From the NCBI GenBank assembly GCA_945900935.1, contig CAMDKT010000062.1:1-14967 (forward strand): DNA of 14,967 nt. The letters run 5' to 3'. The position numbers and the translations under genes are program-made. Source of the DNA: Candidatus Sulfopaludibacter sp. SbA3 (GTDB taxonomy: Bacteria; Acidobacteriota; Terriglobia; Bryobacterales; Bryobacteraceae). The notes under the pieces were generated by a model. The model searched no databases. It saw only the letters and a list, made by a program, of their open reading frames with translations, and was not told the DNA's origin. This document shows, one piece after another, positions 7,995-14,967 of the stretch; position 1 is the stretch's first letter; every line of letters begins with the position of its first letter.

Positions 7995-8064
7995 AGACTC
8001 AGACTTAACTGATAGAAGTTCGAACGCGTTTCTTTTCGATTCCCGCCGATAGACACTATAAGTA
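7995..8064 (+). promoter_or_regulatory. Spacer with candidate -10 box for the downstream gene
   Basis: This 70-nt spacer separates the esterase from the next gene. It contains a TATAAG box (8057-8062) but only a weak -35 candidate (TTTCGA, 8034-8039). An 8-nt perfect palindrome, AACGCGTT (8023-8030), is followed by a T-rich stretch, but the stem is too short to call a terminator. No Shine-Dalgarno precedes the ATGs at 8065, 8068 or 8074. The next gene may have its own promoter or be read through from the operon. Confidence 0.3.
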
Positions 8065-9474
8065 ATGATGTCTATGGAAAAGGAATCGATCAGCACCCAC
8101 CAAAAGGCCGCTCGTGTAAACCACGATCCGACCACCTACGGGGCGTTCGCCGAGATCGGCGCTGCCCAGGAAGTAGTCGCGTGGTTCTTTCGCAGCGGGC
8201 GGGCGTCGGGAACGGTGGCCAAATCGATGTCGGCCTACGACATGGTGGTCTCCGACGCGATCTACGGTCCGTCCACCCGTTATGTCAGCCGTCAACGCCT
8301 GCAAAGCATGCTCAATCACGAGTATTCCCTCTTGCAGGAGCGTTTAGACCCGGCGCGCGGCGCCAACACGAAATTCTTCGCCTTTGCCGATACAGTGGCT
8401 ACCAATCGCCGCTCCCAGCCAGGCGGCGGCCATGGCTGGCTTGGAATTCGCTTTCAAAATGAGCCCCGCGCCGAGCCGTCGGAAATCCTGATTCACATCC
8501 GCCTGTTGGATCCGGTAACGCTCCAGGAACAGGAAGTAATCGGCATTCTCGGCGTGAATCTCATCTACGGCGCGTTCTATCTTAACGAGCAGCCGGACGA
8601 ATTGATCGGCAATTTGATGGATGGGTTGAGCCGCGTTCGCCTGGAAGTCGACATGATCAAGTTCTCCGGTCCGGCCTTTGAAAAGGTGGACAACCGGCTG
8701 ATGAGCCTGCAATTGGTCGCGCAAGGACTCACCGACGCCGCCGTCTTCACCGCTAAAGGCGAGGCCGTGGAACCAGCTGAAATCCTTTTCGGACGCCCGA
8801 TTCTGCTGCAACGCGGCAGTTTCCGGCCAGTCACGAACGTCACCCTGGACATGCTCTATTGCGGCGGCGAGCGGATGGTAGCCGACACAAAGATCGACGA
8901 GAAACTCCTTGTCGTCCTGATGGAGATGAGCTTGAAGAACCTCATGCCGTCCGACAAAGTCGACCACGAGGACTTCATGGCGCGCGTCGATATTCTGGGT
9001 GCGTTGGGGCATCCGGTGATGATTTCCAACTTCTCGGCTTCCTATCGCCTCACCGGATATTTGCGGCGGTACACGAAGCTTCCAATCGGCTACGTTATGG
9101 GGCTGGGAACCCTGCGAAGTATTTTTCGCGAAGAATTCTACGCCGATTTAAGCGGTGGAATTCTGGAGGCGCTGGGGCTGCTGCTGCAGGGGGACACGGC
9201 ACTCTACGTCTATCCGATGTGGGATGCCGCCGCCAAAACTCAGGTCAGCGCTGAAAACGACGCTGTCGCCCAAAACTTGCACTACCTCTACCAGCACTTG
9301 ATCGAAAACAAACGGATCTGTTCCCTGCCAGTGTTCGATCCCGTGGATCTGCCCATCATGCCGGCCGAAATCCTGCAACGCATCAAATCGGGCGATCCAA
9401 CGTGGGAAAAATACGTGCCCCCTCCCGTCGCCGAACGGATTCGTTCGGACAGGCTCTTCGGATATACCGCCTGA
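8065..9474 (+). CDS. Conserved-looking soluble protein of unknown function
   Basis: An intact 469-aa reading frame with good codon character and no signal peptide or membrane segment, so cytoplasmic. I cannot assign a function. The middle holds a block around FSGPAFEKVDNRLMSLQLV (residues about 199-217) followed by GLTDAAVF and RGSFRPVTNVTLDML. The C-terminal half has DFMARVDILGALGHPVMISN, a YLRRYTKLPIGYVMGLGTL segment, and GGILEALGLLLQGDTALYVYP. I have a weak memory of similar proteins in databases under conflicting automatic names (TonB-dependent receptor, nicotinate-nucleotide adenylyltransferase). Neither fits: there is no beta-barrel or signal peptide, and no HxGH nucleotidyltransferase motif. 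Start is uncertain among ATGs at 8065, 8068 and 8074, none with a Shine-Dalgarno; 8074 suits a -10 box at 8057-8062. It follows the sulfatase/esterase run after 70 nt on the same strand, but nothing in its sequence links it to glycan breakdown. Confidence 0.8.
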   Translation: MMSMEKESISTHQKAARVNHDPTTYGAFAEIGAAQEVVAWFFRSGRASGTVAKSMSAYDMVVSDAIYGPSTRYVSRQRLQSMLNHEYSLLQERLDPARGANTKFFAFADTVATNRRSQPGGGHGWLGIRFQNEPRAEPSEILIHIRLLDPVTLQEQEVIGILGVNLIYGAFYLNEQPDELIGNLMDGLSRVRLEVDMIKFSGPAFEKVDNRLMSLQLVAQGLTDAAVFTAKGEAVEPAEILFGRPILLQRGSFRPVTNVTLDMLYCGGERMVADTKIDEKLLVVLMEMSLKNLMPSDKVDHEDFMARVDILGALGHPVMISNFSASYRLTGYLRRYTKLPIGYVMGLGTLRSIFREEFYADLSGGILEALGLLLQGDTALYVYPMWDAAAKTQVSAENDAVAQNLHYLYQHLIENKRICSLPVFDPVDLPIMPAEILQRIKSGDPTWEKYVPPPVAERIRSDRLFGYTA

Positions 9475-9773
9475 AACTACTTCCCCGCCGCCGCCACCAC
9501 TATTTCCAGCAATCGCCTTATGCCCCCGCCGACATATTTTCCGTCAAGCTCAGGAGGTCCGCCGCGTTGGCGCGGAGGGAAGGGTTCTAATAGTCTTCGG
9601 CGGGGCCAACGACGCCGCCCGAATGGCCTGGACATCCGGATTCGCGCCATTGCCCGGAGGCGGCCTGTTAGTCAGTAACTACATGGGCGGACGGATCGTG
9701 GAGTTCGATGCCGCGGGTAAGATTGTGCATCAAATGAAGAATTTGAGCTGGGCGATGACGAGCGTCGGCGTAC
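9475..9773. other. Gap of 299 nt without an intact gene
   Basis: The region lies between the unknown protein and the convergent RND gene. Its first part (9475-9560) is GC-rich, carries repeated CCG triplets, and shows no protein I recognise in any frame. The second part holds the beta-propeller remnant described separately. A small stem, CCGCG-TTGG-CGCGG (9562-9575), is present but no T-tract follows it, so I do not call a terminator. Confidence 0.6.
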
Positions 9774-9787
9774 TTAGTCCCCCATAG
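9566..9787 (+). pseudogene. C-terminal remnant of a beta-propeller (PQQ/NHL-like) protein
   Basis: One plus-strand frame reads through 9566-9787 to a TAG. It contains GFAPLPGGGLLVSNYMGGRI followed by VEFDAAGKIVHQMKNLSWAM. This is the usual blade pattern of PQQ/NHL propellers: a 'LPNGNxLVSDYxGGRIxEFDxxGKxV' strand order. The frame is open upstream but shows no propeller sequence before about 9566, no start and no ribosome site. Only about 1.5 blades survive, so it is probably the tail of a decayed or truncated gene. An ATG at 9623 would give a 54-aa peptide, which I consider less likely as a gene. The last 14 nt overlap the 3' end of the convergent RND gene. Family inference is by eye and moderate; pseudogene status is inference. 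Confidence 0.45.
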
Positions 9788-12700
9788 GCGCCAGCGCGGG
9801 TTGTCCCGCGCCAGGGCGCACTTGGTGTGTCTTTGTAATCCGGGATTGGACTTTCGACAGATACAGGTAGACGACAGGCGTTAGATACAGAGTAATAAAT
9901 TGAGAAAACAACAGGCCGCCAACGACGCATAAGCCCAACGGCCGCCGGGCCTCGCCGCCTGCGCCTTGTCCCAGCGCGATTGGCAGCGCGCCGAGCAGCG
10001 CGCACATGGTCGTCATCATGATGGGCCGGAAGCGGATAAGACAGCCCTGGTAGATGGCGTCGTAGGGGGTTCGGCCCTCGGTGCGTTCGGCTTCCAGCGC
10101 GAAATCGATTTGCATGATCGCGTTTTTCTTGACGATGCCGATGAGCAGAATCAAGCCGACAAAGGAGTAAATATTCAGATCGAGTTTGAATAAGTACAGA
10201 GTAAGTAAGGCTCCGAAACCGGCCGATGGCAGGCCGGACAAAATCGTCAACGGATGGATGAAACTCTCATAGAGAATCCCTAACACGAGATAGACGACAA
10301 ATATGGCGACGAAAAGCAACAGCATCAGGTTCTTGGATGACTGCTGGAACGCCTGCGCGGTGCCCTGGAAGGCGCGGCTGACGCTGACGGGCAGCGTGCG
10401 TTCCGCCGCCGCCTCAATCTCCGTAACCGCGTCTCCCAGGGAGACACCGGCGGCTAGGTTGAAGGCCAGCGTTACGGCTGTCAGTTGGCCGTAATGATTG
10501 ATGGCCTGCGGGCCGGCGCGCGGCTCCATTTTCGCGACGGCGTCAATGGGAACCAGCTTTCCATCGGTTGAGCGCACATAGAGGTTGGAGACCTGCGCCG
10601 GATCGGACTGGAAGCCGCGCTCGACTTCGAGCAGCACGCGGTACTGGTTGTCGGGCGCGTAGATTGTCGAGATCCAGCGGGGTCCATAGGCGGAGAAGAG
10701 CGCGTTCTCAATCTGGTCCGGCGTGACGCGGAGCGTTGCGGCTTTGTCCCGGTCAATGACTACGTGTAACTCCGGATTTTTAATTTGCAAGTCGGTGGTG
10801 ACGTCGATAAGTCCGGGTATCTTCGCCATTTCGCGCTCCATCTCCGGCGCAAATTTGTAAAGGGCGTTTGTGTCCGCGCTCAACAGCGTGTACTGGTAGA
10901 GGCTTTTGGTCAGCGTGCCGCCGATTCGAATGGAGGGCGGAATCTGCAAGAACGCCCGCATATCGGGAAGGCTGTTGAGTTTCGGGCGCAGCCGCTCGAT
11001 CACTTTCTCAACACTTTCCTTCCGCTCCTTGAGCGGTTTCAGATGGAAGAACAGCCGCCCGAAATTGGCGCCATTGGACGTGGATCCTCCCGACGTGGAA
11101 CCGATGCCGCTGAAGAATCCGGCCACGGCGGGGTCGTTGCGGGCGATATCGGCCAATTTCTGGACGTTCTCCATCATCGCGGTGTGCGACGTACCCTGGG
11201 GCGCTTCGACAATGGTGAAGATACTTCCCATGTCTTCATTCGGAAGGAATCCTTTGGGGACAAGCTGGAAGAGCCAAACGGTGCCGCCGAGAATAAGGAA
11301 CGACAACATGAGCATGGAAAAACGATGGCGGAGCGTATAGGTCAGGCTGCGGTCATAGAGACTTAGCATGCCGTCGAAAATGCGTTCGGTGAAGTTATAC
11401 AGGCGTCCGTGGGATCCGTGATTCGTCTTCAGGAATCGAGCCGCGAGCATGGGCGTCAAAGTGACCGAGACAAAGCCGGAAATGAGAATGGCGACGACGA
11501 TGGTGACGGAAAACTCGCGGAAAAGCCGGCCCAGAATGCCCCCCATGAAGAGCAGCGGGATGAAGACGGCGGCGAGTGAGATGGTCATGGAGACGATGGT
11601 GAAGCTGACCTCGCGGGCGCCTTCAAACGCCGCCCGCATAGGCGGGACGCCGTTCTCCATGTGGCGGACGATGTTTTCGAGGACGACGATGGCGTCGTCG
11701 ACGACGAAGCCAAGGGCCAGAATCAGCGCCATCATCGACAGATTGTCCAGGCTGTAGTCGCAAAGGTACATCACCGAGAAAGTGCCGAGGACGGCGATGG
11801 GCAGCGCGAGGCTGGGAATGACGGTGGCCGAGACGTTGCGCAGGAAGAGAAAGATCACCATGATGACCAGGCCGAGCGTAAGTAACATGGTGAACTTGAC
11901 ATCCTCGAATGACTCGCGGATGGTGGCGGAGCGATCCGTCATGATGTTGAGCTTCACCGTGGGCGGCAATAACGCTCTGAAGGCCGGGAACAGGGCTTTG
12001 ACGCCATCGGCGACTTCGATGGCATTAGTGCCGGGCTGACGCAACACCATCATAATCAGGGCGCGTTGGGATCCCTCGGCGTTGTTATACCAGGATGCCG
12101 CTTTGTCGTCCTCGACGCTATCGATGACGGTGGCGATTTCATCGAGGCGAACGGGCGAACCGCCGGTGTAGGCGACGATCATGGGCTTATAGGCGGCGGC
12201 GTCGACTAACTGGCCGGTGGCATGGATAGTCACCATCTGATCCTTGCCGTAAAGGGTGCCGGTGGGAATGTTGACGTTATGGCGGCGGATGGCGGTTTCC
12301 ACTTCGTCGATGCCGATGCCGCGGGATGCGAGTGCATCGGGGTTGACTTGAATGCGGACGGCGTATTTTTGAGCGCCCATGATCTGGACCTGGGCGACGC
12401 CGGGGACCATGGACATGCGCTGGGCCATCATCGTGTCGGCGTACTCATGCAGCTTATAGAGAGGCATGGATTGCGACGTGATGGTCATATAAAGCACGGG
12501 CTGATCGGCTGGATTCACCTTGCGGAAGGTGGGCGGATTGGTCATGCCGGGCGGGAGCAGGGGCGAGGCCTGGGTAATGGCGGCTTGAACGTCCTGGGCC
12601 GCGGCGTCGAGGCTGCGGCTGAGGGCGAACTGGAGCGTGACGGCCGTGGTGCCGAGCGTGCTGGTGGAGTTCATCGAGTCGAGCCCCTCGATGGTGGAGA

Positions 12701-12935
12701 ACTGGCGCTCAAGCGGCGTGGCGATCGCCGATGCCATGGTCTGCGGGTTGGCACCGGGGAGGCTGGCGCTGATAACGAGCGTGGGCAGATCGACGTTGGG
12801 CAGATCGCTGACGGGCAGGTAATTGTAAGCCACCGCGCCGAAAATGGTGATGGCCAGCATGATCAGCGATGTGGCCACGGAGCGTTGGATGAAGAGGGCT
12901 GTGAATCCGCCCTGGCTGCCGGTCGGAGTGCTCAT
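9774..12935 (-). CDS. RND efflux transporter, HAE1 family (AcrB/MdtBC-like)
   Basis: Inner-membrane proton-driven pump of 1053 aa, the normal length for the family. TM1 (about 19-39) is followed by the porter-domain segment VSDLPNVDLPTL and the PLERQFSTIEGLDSMNSTS stretch. The first TM bundle carries the proton-relay pair D413-D414 in FVVDDAIVVLEN. The C-terminal bundle keeps the TM10 lysine region in GIVKKNAIMQIDFAL, and the protein ends with a short soluble tail. Overall it most resembles the MdtB/MdtC/MuxB branch, although only one RND subunit is encoded here. The ATG at 12935 overlaps the stop of the adaptor gene (ATGA), with AAGG 7 nt upstream, so translation is coupled. No outer-membrane TolC-type channel lies in the operon, so one must be supplied from elsewhere. 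Substrates cannot be read from sequence; drugs, detergents or solvents are usual for the family. Confidence 0.95.
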   Translation of the reverse strand: MSTPTGSQGGFTALFIQRSVATSLIMLAITIFGAVAYNYLPVSDLPNVDLPTLVISASLPGANPQTMASAIATPLERQFSTIEGLDSMNSTSTLGTTAVTLQFALSRSLDAAAQDVQAAITQASPLLPPGMTNPPTFRKVNPADQPVLYMTITSQSMPLYKLHEYADTMMAQRMSMVPGVAQVQIMGAQKYAVRIQVNPDALASRGIGIDEVETAIRRHNVNIPTGTLYGKDQMVTIHATGQLVDAAAYKPMIVAYTGGSPVRLDEIATVIDSVEDDKAASWYNNAEGSQRALIMMVLRQPGTNAIEVADGVKALFPAFRALLPPTVKLNIMTDRSATIRESFEDVKFTMLLTLGLVIMVIFLFLRNVSATVIPSLALPIAVLGTFSVMYLCDYSLDNLSMMALILALGFVVDDAIVVLENIVRHMENGVPPMRAAFEGAREVSFTIVSMTISLAAVFIPLLFMGGILGRLFREFSVTIVVAILISGFVSVTLTPMLAARFLKTNHGSHGRLYNFTERIFDGMLSLYDRSLTYTLRHRFSMLMLSFLILGGTVWLFQLVPKGFLPNEDMGSIFTIVEAPQGTSHTAMMENVQKLADIARNDPAVAGFFSGIGSTSGGSTSNGANFGRLFFHLKPLKERKESVEKVIERLRPKLNSLPDMRAFLQIPPSIRIGGTLTKSLYQYTLLSADTNALYKFAPEMEREMAKIPGLIDVTTDLQIKNPELHVVIDRDKAATLRVTPDQIENALFSAYGPRWISTIYAPDNQYRVLLEVERGFQSDPAQVSNLYVRSTDGKLVPIDAVAKMEPRAGPQAINHYGQLTAVTLAFNLAAGVSLGDAVTEIEAAAERTLPVSVSRAFQGTAQAFQQSSKNLMLLLFVAIFVVYLVLGILYESFIHPLTILSGLPSAGFGALLTLYLFKLDLNIYSFVGLILLIGIVKKNAIMQIDFALEAERTEGRTPYDAIYQGCLIRFRPIMMTTMCALLGALPIALGQGAGGEARRPLGLCVVGGLLFSQFITLYLTPVVYLYLSKVQSRITKTHQVRPGAGQPALAPMGD
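9794..9811 (-). repeat. Perfect 7-bp hairpin near the 3' end of the RND gene
   Basis: GCGCGGG and CCCGCGC flank a TTGT tetraloop, within the last 13 codons of the RND gene. There is no T-tract on either strand, so it is not a canonical intrinsic terminator. It could slow RNA decay or act with the convergent transcript, or be chance in GC-rich coding DNA. Confidence 0.35.
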
Positions 12936-14119
12936 GAGGCGGCCTTGACTTTCATGCCGGGCGCGAGGCGAAGTTGACCTTCGACGACGACGCGCTCGCC
13001 TCCGCGCAATCCCTTGTCAATGGCGATGTCGCGTTCGAGTCTGGTGCCGACAGTGACGGGGCGCATTTCGACGGTTTCGGCCGCGGTGAGCACATAGACA
13101 TAGTTGCCGGCCTGGCTGTTTTGGAGCGCGGCGGCGGGGATGACAACGGCGTTGGCCTGCTCCTCCAGGAGAACGCGAACGTGGACGAACTGGCCGGGCC
13201 AGAGGCGGGTTTCGGCGTTGGGAAAGGTTGCCTTCAGGCGGATGGTCCCGGTGGCGGCGTCGACGGCATTGTCGAGGAAGGTGATGGTTCCGCGGGAGTC
13301 GGGCAGCGAGTCACCGGGGATGGCCGCCGAGACGGGCAGGCCGCCTTTGGCGATGCGCTGACGGAGCGTAATGAGACGGGCTTCGGGGACGGTGAAAGTG
13401 ACGTAGGCGGGCTGGACCTGATGGATGGTGACGAGGTCGGAATCGTTGGCTTTCACGAGATTGCCGGGCTTGATTCGCATGTCGCCGGTGCGACCGCCGA
13501 TGAGGGCTTTGATACTGCAGTAGCTGAGGGCGAGTTTGGCGTTATCGAGCGCGGCGGCGTCGGCGCGGATGGTGGCCTTGATGCTGTCGATGGCGGCGGA
13601 AACCGCGCGGACGTTGGTGCGGCGGGCGCGGGCTTCGACGGCGGCCTGGTCGGCCTGCTCACGGGAGACGATGCCTTCGGCGGCGAGCTTTTCGTAGCGG
13701 CCGGCCTGCATTCCGTAGAAGGCTTCCTGGGCTTGGGCGCTGGCGAGTTGGGCCTCCGATTGGGCTTGCAGGGCCTGGTCGCGAGCGAGGTTGGCCTCCC
13801 ACTGTTTGACGGCTTCCTGATAGGTCCGCGAGTCAATTTCAAAGAGTAAGTCGCCCTTTTTGACGGTGTCGCCTTCGTTGAAGTACGCCTTAATGATTGT
13901 GCCGCCGATCACGGCTCTCACTTGGACCGAGGCAATGGCTTCCACCTTGCCGATGGTTTTGATTTCCACGGGCATGGTGCGGAGCGTGGCAGTGGCGAGT
14001 TTTACGGAGACGGCGGGCGCGGCCGGATTGCCGGCGGCGATAGCGGTGGATTCGGTTTTGGCGCAACCAGCGGCTAACGCCAGCAAGGCGGCTGTCAGGA
14101 TGTATTTAGCGATATTCAT
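12932..14119 (-). CDS. RND membrane fusion protein (periplasmic adaptor lipoprotein)
   Basis: Periplasmic adaptor that links the RND pump to an outer-membrane channel; 395 aa. The N-terminus is a lipoprotein signal with lipobox LAAGC (Cys19), so it is probably anchored by lipid in the inner membrane. Order of parts: first half of the lipoyl/barrel-sandwich hybrid (about 50-95, VRAVIGGTIIKAYFNEGDTV), a long alpha-hairpin rich in Ala/Gln/Glu (about 98-200) and the second lipoyl half (YCSIKALIGGRTG, 200-212). These are followed by a beta-barrel (about 222-300) and a membrane-proximal domain ending GMKVKAAS. The family usually shows an AP pair in the second lipoyl half; here it reads KAL, a mild departure. 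The ATG overlaps the tetR stop and its TGA overlaps the RND start, both as ATGA, so regulator, adaptor and pump form one operon. Confidence 0.94.
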   Translation of the reverse strand: MNIAKYILTAALLALAAGCAKTESTAIAAGNPAAPAVSVKLATATLRTMPVEIKTIGKVEAIASVQVRAVIGGTIIKAYFNEGDTVKKGDLLFEIDSRTYQEAVKQWEANLARDQALQAQSEAQLASAQAQEAFYGMQAGRYEKLAAEGIVSREQADQAAVEARARRTNVRAVSAAIDSIKATIRADAAALDNAKLALSYCSIKALIGGRTGDMRIKPGNLVKANDSDLVTIHQVQPAYVTFTVPEARLITLRQRIAKGGLPVSAAIPGDSLPDSRGTITFLDNAVDAATGTIRLKATFPNAETRLWPGQFVHVRVLLEEQANAVVIPAAALQNSQAGNYVYVLTAAETVEMRPVTVGTRLERDIAIDKGLRGGERVVVEGQLRLAPGMKVKAAS

Positions 14120-14733
14120 TTGGTACCGATGCCTTTCCAGACAAAGTCAAATACGGTCCGAACGGGGGCATCGGGCGCTTCCCCTTCGCCATGAAGAATG
14201 TGTTGCGCGAGTGCGGCGCGGATGAGGTCGTAGATCAGGCGGGCTGTTTTGGGGACGTCGAAGGGGCGGAGTTGGCCACTGCGGACGCCGTCGGCAAGGA
14301 CGGCTTCAAGGAGGGCGGCTTGCTGTTCGTAGAGGTCCTGGAATTCGGGTTGGACGTTGGCGGTGCCTGTTACCAGATGGGTGAATTCCGTGTAATAGAT
14401 GCGGAAGAACTCGCGATTGCGAGAGAAATATTGGAAGCGGCCGGCGATGAAGGCGTGGAGCTTGGCTTCGCATGTCGCGGCGGCGTACATCTCTTCGGCG
14501 ACTTCGGCGTGGAGCGCGAGGACGCCTTCGCGCAGGGCGGCGAGGAAGAGATCGCGTTTGGAATCGAAATAGAGGTAGACGGTGCCTTTGGCGACACCGG
14601 CGGTGAGGGCGATGGCGTCGATGGTTGCGCCTTCAAAGCCTCTGGAAGCGAAAACGGTGCGGGCGGCATCGAGGATTTCGGTGGTGCGGAATTCGAGGAG
14701 GACGTCTTTTTTGGTTTTGCCGAGGACAGCCAT
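14116..14733 (-). CDS. TetR/AcrR-family transcriptional regulator of the efflux operon
   Basis: Probable autorepressor of the efflux operon; 205 aa. The N-terminal helix-turn-helix domain (about 17-63) shows the family hallmarks: ILDAARTVFASRGFEGATI, then IALTAGVAKGTVYLYFDSK with the recognition helix, then DLFLAAL. The C-terminal ligand-binding domain is divergent, as usual, with aromatic-rich helices (FQYFSRNREFFRIYY, 100-114). The frame is open up to 14820, but that extension covers the promoter and operator, and the family normally starts about 15-20 residues before the first HTH helix. I therefore chose ATG 14733. No Shine-Dalgarno precedes it; the predicted transcription start falls on or next to the ATG, which suggests a leaderless message. 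It is the first gene of the operon and overlaps the adaptor gene by 4 nt. The ligand is unknown. Confidence 0.92.
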   Translation of the reverse strand: MAVLGKTKKDVLLEFRTTEILDAARTVFASRGFEGATIDAIALTAGVAKGTVYLYFDSKRDLFLAALREGVLALHAEVAEEMYAAATCEAKLHAFIAGRFQYFSRNREFFRIYYTEFTHLVTGTANVQPEFQDLYEQQAALLEAVLADGVRSGQLRPFDVPKTARLIYDLIRAALAQHILHGEGEAPDAPVRTVFDFVWKGIGTK

Positions 14734-14740
14734 TGACCCA

Positions 14741-14769
14741 AGGATACAATTCGCTGACTGGCTGGTCAA
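14741..14769 (-). promoter_or_regulatory. Promoter of the tetR-adaptor-RND operon
   Basis: On the minus strand, TTGACC (14769-14764, 5 of 6 to consensus) is separated by exactly 17 nt from TATCCT (14746-14741, 4 of 6). The start codon at 14733 begins 7 nt after the -10 box, where transcription would start. This fits a leaderless mRNA and explains the missing ribosome site. It is the best sigma70-type match in the window. Confidence 0.6.
14755..14768. promoter_or_regulatory. Probable TetR operator
   Basis: TGACTGGCTGGTCA is an imperfect palindrome of form TGAC-N6-GTCA with a GC centre (10 of 14 positions symmetric). It overlaps most of the -35 box and part of the spacer of the operon promoter. 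Bound protein would block RNA polymerase, the standard autorepression layout for TetR-controlled RND pumps. The sequence resembles TGACTGACCGGTCAGTCA-type operators seen upstream of many TetR efflux regulators. Binding is inference. Confidence 0.55.
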
Positions 14770-14874
14770 TCGGGTTGAGGCCAAGTGTTTAACAGTTTTG
14801 GGGATTCCGGCTGAAACCACTCTCTGACGGCGAGTGGCTCGGAAACGGTCGCCTGATTCCGCAAGGGATACTGA

Positions 14875-14899
14875 GCACCGAGCGTAAGCGAGCCGGTGC
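14875..14899. repeat. Inverted repeat, possible REP-like element
   Basis: GCACCG and CGGTGC form a perfect 6-bp stem around a 13-nt loop that itself holds a GAGCG-TAA-GCGAG pattern. The site lies in non-coding DNA upstream of the tetR operon. Dispersed intergenic palindromes of this kind are common in GC-rich soil bacteria, but repetition in the genome cannot be judged from one copy. Confidence 0.35.
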
Positions 14900-14915
14900 G
14901 CTAGGAGTGTGTCGG

Positions 14916-14935
14916 GGATAGAAGCGCCTTCATCC
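14916..14935. repeat. Short hairpin in the terminal non-coding region
   Basis: GGAT-a-GAAG, loop CGC, CTTC-ATCC: an 8-bp stem with one bulged A. A longer-range match of GGGGAT (from 14914) with ATCCCC near 14950 encloses it. No T-tract follows, so it is not called a terminator. Nothing else is recognisable from 14821 to the end of the window. Confidence 0.3.
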
Positions 14936-14967
14936 GCTAGGGCATGCCATCCCCAGAGTGTGCGAAA

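Noticed and set aside
9562..9575. CCGCG-TTGG-CGCGG stem as a terminator
   Set aside because: Only 5 bp, no T-tract, and it adjoins the propeller remnant frame; chance is likely in such GC-rich DNA.
9477..9600. Minus-strand peptide ending LLEIVVAAGK before a TAG at 9479-9477
   Set aside because: It looked like a possible C-terminus of a lost gene, but the upstream residues are Pro/Arg/Gly-biased, there is no start, and no family could be named.
12222..13849. Long plus-strand frames rich in Gly, Asp and Val opposite the efflux genes
   Set aside because: They are mirror frames of GC-rich coding sequence; the composition is the usual antisense artefact and both opposite genes are certain.
14734..14820. 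Longer N-terminus for the TetR regulator
   Set aside because: The added residues are encoded by the promoter and operator sequence and are not typical of the family.

Overview
The window looks like chromosomal DNA of a free-living, GC-rich, Gram-negative bacterium. The best guess is an acidobacterium (Solibacter/Bryobacter-like). Planctomycetes or Verrucomicrobia are alternatives that the sequence alone cannot exclude. The guess rests on a PDZ-multi-TM-GAF-SpoIIE phosphatase, clustered formylglycine sulfatases with very short Tat-type leaders, a SASA-type acetylesterase, and a lipoprotein-adaptor/RND pump, which implies an outer membrane. No rRNA, tRNA, CRISPR array, phage gene or transposase was found.

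Layout. (1) 33-2627, minus strand: a membrane-anchored PP2C/SpoIIE serine/threonine phosphatase. (2) 2659-7994, plus strand: a tightly packed four-gene run, starting only 31 bp from the phosphatase start and diverging from it. It holds two tandem paralogous sulfatases, a third more distant sulfatase and a sialate-O-acetylesterase-like SGNH esterase. Each gene overlaps the next (4, 8 and 49 nt), so they are very probably co-transcribed and translationally coupled. (3) 8065-9474, plus strand: a soluble protein of 469 aa whose function I cannot assign. (4) 9475-9773: no intact gene, but an apparent C-terminal scrap of a beta-propeller protein runs into the 3' end of the next gene. (5) 14733 down to 9774, minus strand: TetR regulator, lipoprotein membrane-fusion protein and RND transporter, joined by ATGA stop/start overlaps. 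(6) 14734-14967: the promoter and probable operator of the tetR operon, then a short tail with inverted repeats.

How the genes may work together. The four-gene run fits exported desulfation and deacetylation of sulfated, O-acetylated glycans. All three sulfatases carry the C-x-P-x-R motif, so they depend on a formylglycine-generating enzyme encoded elsewhere. The RND operon looks like a classic self-regulated drug or solvent efflux system. A palindrome lies across a good sigma70-type promoter whose predicted start falls at the tetR ATG, so the mRNA may be leaderless. I found no clearly new system. The points most worth a second look are the unassigned 469-aa protein, the compact sulfatase/esterase operon, the leaderless-type promoters and the decayed propeller gene.
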